Shown: positions 1 through 5,092 of the stretch, piece by piece
How the letters are laid out: each line of letters opens with the position of its first letter
Numbering within the stretch: the first letter of the stretch is position 1
Assembly: GCA_029287755.1 (NCBI GenBank)
Contig: JARFQM010000218.1
Span: 1 to 5,255 of the forward strand
Direction of reading: 5' to 3'
DNA length: 5,255 bases
DNA from: Desulfofustis sp.
GTDB taxonomy: Bacteria > Desulfobacterota > Desulfobulbia > Desulfobulbales > Desulfocapsaceae
The notes under the pieces: generated by a model
What the model was told of the DNA's origin: nothing
The model's database searches: none
What the model saw: the letters and a program-made list of their open reading frames with translations, nothing else
Made by a program: the position numbers and the translations under genes

Positions 1-104
1 GTCCCCACACAGTTGATACTCACAGGCGGCGACTATTAAAAAAACTCAAATGCAAAACTGTCGTGGACCTAACGAGATTCGCTTATAGAAACGGATTGAT
101 ATAA
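1..104 (+). CDS. C-terminal end of a LuxR/NarL-type HTH transcriptional regulator (5' truncated)
   Basis: Reading from base 3, 33 codons run to a TAA at 102-104; bases 1-2 are the end of a preceding codon that fits Ser. The peptide begins PHTVDTHRRRLLKKL and ends RFAYRNGLI. This is the classic C-terminal half of a LuxR/GerE-type four-helix DNA-binding domain: the recognition helix follows the 'TV..H' signature, then comes the 'KL' and the closing 'el.rfA.rnGLi' helix. In this superfamily such a tail usually ends a two-domain response regulator (receiver plus HTH), but the receiver part is outside the window, so a response regulator is inference. The reading frame ends normally, so the gene is cut only by the window edge. 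Its target is unknown. It lies 308 bases upstream of the exported protein at 413-1315, on the same strand, and could regulate or be co-transcribed with it. Confidence 0.88.
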   Translation, partial: PHTVDTHRRRLLKKLKCKTVVDLTRFAYRNGLI

Positions 105-110
105 TATCAA
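96..110. repeat. Perfect 15-bp palindrome over the regulator stop codon
   Basis: Two 7-base arms, TTGATAT and ATATCAA, flank a single central A at 103. The palindrome covers the last two sense codons and the TAA of the LuxR-type gene. It also contains TATAAT (100-105) preceded by TG at 97-98, which matches an extended -10 element, but no good -35 lies upstream. The half-sites look like an FNR box (TTGAT-N4-ATCAA) except that the spacer is 5 instead of 4. It could be an operator, a weak promoter, or a chance AT-rich palindrome; it is too AT-rich and lacks a T-run to be a convincing terminator. Confidence 0.35.
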
Positions 111-336
111 CTTATTTCTGGTTCAGAGTTGTTTCACTAATCAGTCTTACTCTTTTTAACCTCTAGGTTTGAAAAAAGTGCAAGCCTAGTGGCTATTCCT
201 GGTATGTCTGCTGGCGCATCCGCCAATACGATAAAGAGTTCCAGAAAATATCTTTCCCTTTTCAAGCAACGAATCTTATCCGAAAAGTTCATAATTTAAG
301 CAACCTCTCGATAATTGTTACAAGTTGACAAAGTGT

Positions 337-366
337 TCCACACTGAGGTACTTAAAAGGGCATAAT
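337..366 (+). promoter_or_regulatory. Candidate sigma-70-type promoter for the gene at 413
   Basis: TCCACA (337-342, 4 of 6 matches to TTGACA) is followed after 18 bases by CATAAT (361-366, 5 of 6 matches to TATAAT). Transcription would start near 373, giving a leader of about 40 bases that carries the GAGGAG site. A perfect TTGACA lies slightly upstream at 325-330, but its best-placed -10 (TACTTA at 349-354) is poor. This is a visual match only. Confidence 0.3.
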
Positions 367-395
367 TCGATACTTTATATATCAGAAACTACTTT

Positions 396-401
396 GAGGA
401 G
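396..401 (+). promoter_or_regulatory. Ribosome binding site selecting the TTG start at 413
   Basis: GAGGAG lies 11 bases before the TTG at 413-415. The first in-frame ATG (452) has no purine-rich site at a suitable distance. This favours the TTG start, although starting at the ATG would still leave a short hydrophobic signal sequence. Confidence 0.65.
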
Positions 402-412
402 AAATATAGCTG

Positions 413-1315
413 TTGAGACCACTATTTACCTCAGAATGGTGTGTCAGAATCATGCTCCTATTGCTGATAGGGTTTGGATGGGCCTCCCCGGCGACCGCCT
501 CTAAGACAGATGCATGGCTGGAGTACCTGACCAGGCGTATACCCGAACGGTCCTCAGGTTCATTGACGGGTTCACAATTCGTCGATCTTGTTTCTAAGAT
601 AAACGAACACCAGCGAGAACAGCTGATCAGTGAGCAGTTGCTGATAGGCAACCTGCCAAATTTTCTGAGAAATTTGAAGCCGGTCAAGCTGCAGCAGCGG
701 AGTAAGAGCGGACGGCTGCTGAGGGCAACTATTTTTGTTACCCCCGACTACCTCGCCATTGGTTCGCAGGCGGACTTCATCCGTATTCCAATGGATTATC
801 ATACCGCACGCAGGGTGGCGGCCCAGTTCGGATTTATTCTCCCCACCCGTCGGCTGGTGGATGTTATTTACCGCCAGTCCGAAAGTCATTTCACCCCCCA
901 GCCTCTGCCACCCGGCCCGCAGATGCGTTCCATCGGCTATTATCAACGGCACAACCAAAAGATTGTGCAACAGCGATATGCACGCGGAACCGCACTGGGC
1001 GAGCTGGTATCTGGACACAAGAAAGATGTGGTTATCACCAACAGGCTAAGACAAAAACCTGGGCGCGTCGCCATTTACGGCTGGCACAGGGCCGACGGCA
1101 CACCAATCCAGCCACTCAGCACCGTGCATGGCGCCGGATATGCCGACTACAGCCACGGCATCCGGCTGGTCAGTGAAAAAGTCCTCATCGATGGTAAACT
1201 GCACTTGGTCTACGATATCCTGCAAGATCCGGAGCTAGCACCCCTGTTGAGTGATGAAGGCCCCATGTACGGCTTTAGCTCCAGTCCGGGGACTCCCGCC
1301 CTGGCGGCAAACTGA
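413..1315 (+). CDS. Exported conserved protein of unknown function, 300 aa
   Basis: The protein starts with an export signal: a short n-region with Arg2 and Arg12, a hydrophobic core at about residues 14-24 (MLLLLIGFGWA) and a probable signal peptidase I site after ATA (residue 29). The mature part is about 270 residues with no further membrane segment. Conserved-looking blocks are PDYLAIGSQADFIRIPM (111-127), LPTRRLVDVIY (143-153), RHNQKI (179-184), GHKKDVVITNRL (201-212), GWHRADGTPIQPL (223-235) and VHGAGYADYSHGIRLV (238-253). The last two are rich in His, Asp, Tyr and Gly, as in a metal-binding or catalytic pocket. The overall pattern is like a family I associate with hypothetical secreted proteins in several Gram-negative phyla, but I cannot assign a reaction. 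It starts at TTG behind GAGGAG. It lies downstream of a LuxR-type regulator and converges on the minus-strand genes, so a functional link with them is not implied. Export is well supported; the role is unknown. Confidence 0.85.
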   Translation: MRPLFTSEWCVRIMLLLLIGFGWASPATASKTDAWLEYLTRRIPERSSGSLTGSQFVDLVSKINEHQREQLISEQLLIGNLPNFLRNLKPVKLQQRSKSGRLLRATIFVTPDYLAIGSQADFIRIPMDYHTARRVAAQFGFILPTRRLVDVIYRQSESHFTPQPLPPGPQMRSIGYYQRHNQKIVQQRYARGTALGELVSGHKKDVVITNRLRQKPGRVAIYGWHRADGTPIQPLSTVHGAGYADYSHGIRLVSEKVLIDGKLHLVYDILQDPELAPLLSDEGPMYGFSSSPGTPALAAN

Positions 1316-1327
1316 CCCCCCTCCCCC
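1316..1327 (+). other. C-rich tract after the stop of the 300-aa gene
   Basis: Directly after the TGA at 1313-1315 come six C, one T and five C. The plus-strand transcript is therefore C-rich and G-poor just past the stop, the kind of composition Rho can load on. On the minus strand it is a pair of G runs. Only the tract is seen; any role in termination is inference. Confidence 0.3.
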
Positions 1328-1351
1328 GGTCCATATTGACGTGTAATTAGA

Positions 1352-1367
1352 CGCTGCAAGGACAGCG
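1352..1367. terminator. Weak hairpin between convergent genes
   Basis: CGCTG (1352-1356) and CAGCG (1363-1367) can pair around a 6-base loop in the 60 bases between the two convergent stop codons. Only short mixed tracts follow (GGCTTTCT on plus, TCTAATT on minus), with no true T-run on either side. A bidirectional terminator is expected at this position, but this structure is weak. Confidence 0.2.
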
Positions 1368-1375
1368 GCTTTCTA

Positions 1376-2398
1376 TCAACCACCTTTCTTTTCTGTCAGC
1401 GTTTTGCAGCAACGGAAACCAAGATGGTAGTTGTGGTGGCTGGTGTCTGACATCACCCGGCTGCCATGCCAGTAAGGCGCTCGCCAGCGGCACCAATCTT
1501 CGTGTGCCTGGAATTTATCGAAAATAAACCAGCTGCCCTTCATCTCCGTAAAGCCCAACTGCGAACTACCACGGCTGGCCATTTGTTCCTCCGTTAAGGG
1601 CAGGTTCATGTGCTCAGCCGCGTTGCCGTTGATATCATAGACGTCCAAAGGGCTATGACAATCAGGAAAGAAACCGGCCGGATAGGTGTTGGAACCGCAG
1701 TCGCCCCAACCACCGCCTTGGCAACCTGAGGTCTTTGAGCTGTTCGCCGCACAAATCCCTTTTCGATACTCAGGACCATAACTCCAGCTCTTGCTCTCAC
1801 TGTTCGCCTTGTTGTGAGCATTACGCATCCTGCGAATGGCTTCCCCAGAATCAACCCCCTGAGCAAGATCAAATCTATAATCGGCCTGGGTCAACTGTCC
1901 AGCGCACCCGCCTTCCCACTCATGCGCGTCACAGAGCCGTTTTCCCATCGCTGTACAGATTTCCGCTGCTTCCATGGTGCGCACCCAGACCACCGGGTAC
2001 TCACATGGTATATTGGGGAATTCAAACTGGTCAATACAGGCCCTGGCATCTTCTGCAGTCTCGTGGTCGGGATCATAGAGCGGCGCCATGTAACGAGCCC
2101 CGCATATCTGCTCGTAACGGCCATTTTTATAATTGATCGACAATTGTTCAAGCTTGGTGGTGCACTCCTGAGTGGTGGCGGGGTGTCGTGTGACCGCTGG
2201 GTTGCCTTGACCGATGTATGGCGACTCGGCGAATATTGTGCGTATTCTCGCTGCCTGATCGTCGGATAATCCGTGGATGGTCTGTAACCGCTCAAGCAGA
2301 GCCTGGTTTTGTTCCTTGAGGGATTGGGCTTCGGCCATAACCTGGGGCCAGACGCTGACCACAGCGATAGTGATCAAGAGAGCACGAAAGCACAGCAT
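1376..2398 (-). CDS. Exported cysteine-rich formylglycine-generating-enzyme-like (SUMF1-type) protein, 340 aa
   Basis: The start at the ATG 2398-2396 puts a signal peptide at the N terminus (MLCFRALLITIAVVSV..., probable cleavage after VMA, residue 22). A GTG at 2464 would add 22 charged residues in front of the signal, overlap the upstream gene by 14 bases and has no visible ribosome binding site. After a short helical, Gln/Glu/Leu-rich segment (23-40) comes a C-type-lectin-like FGE-sulfatase fold. Its signatures are CIDQFEF (121-127), a GKRLCDAHEWEGGCAG block (152-167) in place of the usual GKRLPTEAEWE, YDINGNAAEH (254-263) in place of GNVWEW, WCRWRAP (302-308) and HLGFRCC (325-331). In true FGE two cysteines five residues apart bind copper and do the oxidation. 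Here Cys303 fits the second, but the first position is Ala298, so sulfatase activation is doubtful. The mature protein has 14 cysteines, which suggests disulfides and a periplasmic or surface location. It is the last gene of the minus-strand train, 52 bases after the preceding stop. Confidence 0.86.
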   Translation of the reverse strand: MLCFRALLITIAVVSVWPQVMAEAQSLKEQNQALLERLQTIHGLSDDQAARIRTIFAESPYIGQGNPAVTRHPATTQECTTKLEQLSINYKNGRYEQICGARYMAPLYDPDHETAEDARACIDQFEFPNIPCEYPVVWVRTMEAAEICTAMGKRLCDAHEWEGGCAGQLTQADYRFDLAQGVDSGEAIRRMRNAHNKANSESKSWSYGPEYRKGICAANSSKTSGCQGGGWGDCGSNTYPAGFFPDCHSPLDVYDINGNAAEHMNLPLTEEQMASRGSSQLGFTEMKGSWFIFDKFQAHEDWCRWRAPYWHGSRVMSDTSHHNYHLGFRCCKTLTEKKGG

Positions 2399-2450
2399 TG
2401 TGTATTCACCAGGAAATTGTTTTTCTGCCTGAGGGTCATTCTCTGCGTTT

Positions 2451-4271
2451 TTAGGGGCGCTCACGTTTCATTACATAGAAAAAATCGCGATTATCCGAAT
2501 AGCCAAGAAAGCGCGGGATATAGATATCATTGTCCAATTTGTCCAAAACACTCATCCCCTGGATCAGGTGCTGAACCAGCAAATGCTCACCTTCTTTATG
2601 GTAAAGGGCCAGGTAAGTATGTTCCAGGGCATTCATGTCCAGATGCATGGCATAGCGGCAATCGTAGGCCTGGAAAATTCTGGTCATGGCCGAGGGGGTT
2701 GCGGTTGAAAAATATCCGTAAATCAGGAATCGTTTACTGTCGGTCTGCTGCAGGGCCAAGCCCGCCCGCAGTGTTCTCAATTTTTTATTCTCCGATCCTG
2801 ACCAGTTGCCCGGCCCCCATTGGCTGACCAGACGACCAGGTACCGGTTCTTGCAATACCGGGTTCCATTCGAGAAGCGGAACACCGTTCTGACGTGCCTG
2901 GACAATCTGTCCGAGCTGCTGATTGTCCTCTTCGGACCAGGTCTTCATCTCCACTGTTCCGTCATCCCGCACCGCCAAGGTCGCCAGACCAGGCTGCAGG
3001 GTACTGAGAACAACCCCTTTTTCTATAAAACCGTAATGGGAACCATGGTTACGAGTTGCTAAATTACCGTATTTAAAAGCGCCATGAGATCGCTTGAATC
3101 CGCCGGTAAATGTCGCCGCGGCCCTGGCGGCCTCAACCGGGTTGACGATGCCATTGGCGACCAGAGGTGATATCGTCCCGATACCATCCGGCCCAGGCAG
3201 ATTCGGAACTCTCATCTGCCCAAGTGTGCGTTCCGACCAACCAAGGCGGGGATGCTCTGTACCGACGGCAAAACCCAGATCGAAACGATCCAGATCATAA
3301 GCTACCAGATATGCCAGCGCTCCCGTCTCAACACTGTCAAGTCGAGAGACAAGGTTGGAGTGACTTTGTAGGATTTCCGGAGCAACCGCCCCGGGCTGAA
3401 TCAAGCTGAGAAAAATACCGGGGTTGTTCTTGACCCCATACCAGTGACCTGCACGCATGCCGGCGGTCGTCTTCTCCACCTCGATACCAAGCTCAGCCGA
3501 GCCCATCAGCTTATTGGCGTAGAGCGGAGCAATTGCCGCCGGGGTCGGCACATCAGGGGCTGGGACAATGGGCGTCGCTATTGAGGCCTCTGTTGTGCGA
3601 GTAGTTTCCAGATATGCGTCCTGAAAGAAGGTGTCTTTTACAAAGCCGACAACAGTCTCACCCCCGGGAAGTTTATCGCGAAGAAATTCGGTCACGGTCT
3701 CAATGGCAGTCCGGTGGCCTTTGGTCGGATTACGAAGGTAGATCTTCCCGTCACAGAGCGGCGCAAAAGCCTGTCGGGACTTTCTGGCGGCATCAAGCTC
3801 ACTGTCGCTGTCTTTAAAATTTTGCCACGGGGCGCAGGGATATGCTGCTCCGGTCAGGGTAAAGACCAAGGCGTTCGGCGACTTTTCGTCAAATACCAGG
3901 CGTTGGTATTTCGGGTATGGATTTTCCAGGTGGTACTCTTCGAGTTCGCCATCGCCGTTACCTTTGACTTGAAGAATATACCACTGGTTGGCGTTCGGGT
4001 TCAGATTGATCAATGTCAGCTCGGCCGTTTTGCCGTCTGGCTGGCCGACCTTAATAGATTGAACAGTCCGAAATGGTTGGAGGGTTACGACTGTTGCCGG
4101 ACTGTTGCTTGCACGGGCTTGGGCCTGGAAACCAGAAGCTGCGCTCTCGGCCCTGGAAGAATCGGCGACAAGTAACTGAACCGAGGCCGCCAATACCCCT
4201 CCAAGCAGTAGGTAAAACCGCAGCGATGGGTGGAGGCGACCACCCCTGAGCGACCTGGGGAGGAGCCTCAT
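2451..4271 (-). CDS. Exported 606-aa protein with a phosphodiester-glycosidase (NAGPA)-like C-terminal region
   Basis: The frame is open from 4421, but the ATG at 4271-4269 is preferred. It is the first Met followed by a proper signal sequence (Arg-rich n-region at 1-18, hydrophobic core FYLLLGGVLAASVQLLVA at 19-36), whereas an upstream start would lie inside the reductase gene. The N-terminal half (about 60-230) holds a probable disulfide pair, Cys146 and Cys173, and blocks such as PLCDGKIYLRN (171-181) and FLRD (196-199). A Pro/Ala-rich linker (231-250) follows. The C-terminal region reads like the NAGPA fold (PF09992): TGGF (389-392), GLATLAVRDDGTVEM (428-442), GVPLLEWNP (463-471), RAGLALQ (502-508) and RYAMHLDMN (539-547), the last in the place of the family's 'A.nLDGGgS'. 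The family match is by eye, and the altered end motif means activity is uncertain. It sits 77 bases after the reductase gene, probably in one operon, so action on an arabinose-containing glycan is a guess. The alternative is a conserved exported protein of unknown function. Confidence 0.84.
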   Translation of the reverse strand: MRLLPRSLRGGRLHPSLRFYLLLGGVLAASVQLLVADSSRAESAASGFQAQARASNSPATVVTLQPFRTVQSIKVGQPDGKTAELTLINLNPNANQWYILQVKGNGDGELEEYHLENPYPKYQRLVFDEKSPNALVFTLTGAAYPCAPWQNFKDSDSELDAARKSRQAFAPLCDGKIYLRNPTKGHRTAIETVTEFLRDKLPGGETVVGFVKDTFFQDAYLETTRTTEASIATPIVPAPDVPTPAAIAPLYANKLMGSAELGIEVEKTTAGMRAGHWYGVKNNPGIFLSLIQPGAVAPEILQSHSNLVSRLDSVETGALAYLVAYDLDRFDLGFAVGTEHPRLGWSERTLGQMRVPNLPGPDGIGTISPLVANGIVNPVEAARAAATFTGGFKRSHGAFKYGNLATRNHGSHYGFIEKGVVLSTLQPGLATLAVRDDGTVEMKTWSEEDNQQLGQIVQARQNGVPLLEWNPVLQEPVPGRLVSQWGPGNWSGSENKKLRTLRAGLALQQTDSKRFLIYGYFSTATPSAMTRIFQAYDCRYAMHLDMNALEHTYLALYHKEGEHLLVQHLIQGMSVLDKLDNDIYIPRFLGYSDNRDFFYVMKRERP

Positions 4272-4324
4272 GGGCCTGCTCGCCGGCAAAGTGTGCAGCC
4301 AGATTGAAGGTGTAGTAAAAGCAT
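4268..4324 (-). CDS. Possible 18-codon leader ORF coupled to the 606-aa gene
   Basis: ATG at 4324-4322 opens a short frame, MLLLHLQSGCTLCRRAGP, that ends in TGA at 4270-4268. The TGA overlaps the ATG of the 606-aa gene (4271-4269) as ATGA, the usual geometry of translational coupling. AGGA at 4334-4331 lies six bases before this ATG, a better site than anything at normal spacing before the 606-aa start (only GAGCAGG next to it). The frame is different from that of the 606-aa gene. It may be a translated leader that delivers ribosomes to the next start, or chance. The peptide resembles nothing I know; its CTLC is a CxxC pattern that could be accidental. Confidence 0.35.
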   Translation of the reverse strand: MLLLHLQSGCTLCRRAGP

Positions 4325-4330
4325 AGAATT

Positions 4331-4334
4331 TCCT
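4331..4334 (-). promoter_or_regulatory. Shine-Dalgarno-like AGGA before the 18-codon ORF
   Basis: On the minus strand AGGA is followed by six bases (AATTCT) and then ATG at 4324. It is the best-spaced ribosome binding site in the 77 bases between the reductase stop and the 606-aa gene. It does not serve the annotated start of that gene directly, since it is about 60 bases away. Confidence 0.4.
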
Positions 4335-4348
4335 GTTGCCTGCCGGTT

Positions 4349-5092
4349 CTAGAGACGCAACCGTTTGAATATGGTCTCGGGAAGCCGGCGTATCCCCCAC
4401 ATGACCGGTGACCAGAACCACGGCAGGTAAACGATGTCTTTCTTGTTAATGACTGCCTTGTAAATGCCCCTGGCTACCCGGTCCGGTGGGACCCACAACC
4501 GGCCTTTGGCAAAGGCTGCCGTCATAGGAGTATCCACGAATCCCGGCTTGACGGTAAGTACCTGAACGCCCTTGGAATGCAGGCGGTTACGAAGCCCCTG
4601 CAGAAAAATGGACACTGCGCCCTTGGCTGCCCCATACACATAGTTGGATTGTCGGCCACGGTCACCGGCTACCGAACTGATAACGCAGAGGGTACCGAAG
4701 CCCTGGCCTGCAAATGTATTCGCTGCATGGGTCAGCAGGGAGATGACTCCCAGGGCATTGATTTCGAATTCACGCCGGACCGCGTCAAAGGATTGTTCAC
4801 AGCTTTTCTGGTCCGCCAGGCTTCCGTGGGCAATCAGAACCGTGTCCAGCCCGCCAAGGGCAGCGGACGCCTCGTCAACGAGCGACTGGTGACGATCAAA
4901 ATCGCGGGCATCGGCCACAGCTGTCACCACGTGGGTTGCGCCCCGGATAGCCAAATCCTCAGCTAATACTTTAAGCTTATCAGGATCACGTGCAACCAGG
5001 AAAAAACGGCTGCCGTCTGCAGCAAACAGGCGTGCCGTGGCCTCCGCGATAGCCGATGTGGCTCCGAATATGAATATTTTCCGCATCGTCAT
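4349..5092 (-). CDS. SDR-family reductase, DprE2-like (decaprenylphospho-2-keto-ribose reductase type)
   Basis: This 247-residue short-chain dehydrogenase has a Rossmann start IFIFGATSAIAEA (6-18), an Asn-Ala pair (N112-A113) in the active-site helix, catalytic Ser140 (VISS, 137-140), Tyr153 and Lys157 (YGAAK) and the PGFVDTPMT segment (183-191). The hydrophobic, basic tail YLPWFWSP...RRLPETIFKRL fits a membrane-associated enzyme of the DprE2 type. DprE2 reduces the 2-keto intermediate made by DprE1, giving polyprenyl-phospho-beta-D-arabinofuranose. The assignment is strengthened by the gene in front, whose stop overlaps this start by ATGA. In the cofactor loop the last two glycines of TGxxxGxG are alanines (A14, A16). 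Two starts are possible: ATG 5092 has AGG (5098-5096) only three bases away, whereas ATG 5086, giving MRKIF, has it nine bases away and may be the true start. SDRs share folds across many substrates, so the exact sugar is inferred. Confidence 0.9.
   Translation of the reverse strand: MTMRKIFIFGATSAIAEATARLFAADGSRFFLVARDPDKLKVLAEDLAIRGATHVVTAVADARDFDRHQSLVDEASAALGGLDTVLIAHGSLADQKSCEQSFDAVRREFEINALGVISLLTHAANTFAGQGFGTLCVISSVAGDRGRQSNYVYGAAKGAVSIFLQGLRNRLHSKGVQVLTVKPGFVDTPMTAAFAKGRLWVPPDRVARGIYKAVINKKDIVYLPWFWSPVMWGIRRLPETIFKRLRL

Larger units (their letters stand above)
105..412. other. AT-rich intergenic region, no convincing gene
   Basis: These 308 bases separate the LuxR-type gene from the TTG-started gene at 413 and are visibly richer in A and T than the coding regions on either side. 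They hold a candidate promoter (337-366), a perfect TTGACA at 325-330 without a good -10 at normal spacing, and short weak hairpins: AACC/GGTT at 158-169 with flanking T and A runs, AGCC/GGCT at 183-194, and TGGCG/CGCCA at 212-225. A 31-codon ATG frame at 204-299 has no clear ribosome binding site and no recognisable similarity. I see no strong terminator for the upstream gene. Confidence 0.6.

Noticed and set aside
152..178. AT-rich hairpin (T-run, AACC/GGTT, A-run), considered as a terminator of the LuxR-type gene
   Set aside because: The stem has only four core pairs and is interrupted, and the plus strand is followed by A residues instead of a T-run.
212..225. TGGCG-CATC-CGCCA hairpin, considered as a terminator or REP-like element
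   Set aside because: It is a five-base-pair stem with no T-run and no second copy in the window.
204..299. Small plus-strand ORF of 31 codons, considered as a gene
   Set aside because: There is no Shine-Dalgarno-like sequence at a suitable distance, no recognisable similarity, and the length is easily reached by chance. It is kept only as a low-interest finding.
572..1018. Minus-strand frame of 148 codons, and another at 382-687
   Set aside because: Both are antisense to the 300-aa exported protein, which has a ribosome binding site and a signal peptide. Neither shadow has a supporting feature.
1814..2269. Plus-strand frame of 151 codons, with another at 1735-2136
   Set aside because: Both are antisense to the FGE-like gene, whose motifs are convincing. 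These peptides have no recognisable features.
2399..2464. Upstream GTG start (2464) for the FGE-like protein
   Set aside because: It would place 22 polar residues before the signal peptide, overlap the preceding gene by 14 bases and has no ribosome binding site. The ATG at 2398 gives a normal signal peptide.
2309..2827. Plus-strand frame of 172 codons
   Set aside because: It lies antisense across the junction of the FGE-like and 606-aa genes, both of which have clear family features or export signals. Its peptide shows no domain pattern.
3714..4175. Plus-strand frame of 153 codons
   Set aside because: It is antisense to the 606-aa gene and has no plausible domain content; it appears to be a shadow of the coding strand's codon bias.
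4272..4421. 50-residue N-terminal extension of the 606-aa protein
   Set aside because: It would start inside the reductase gene, has no typical features and would bury the signal sequence at residues 51-90.
4577..4966. Plus-strand frame of 129 codons
   Set aside because: It is antisense to the DprE2-like reductase, whose catalytic motifs fix the true frame.
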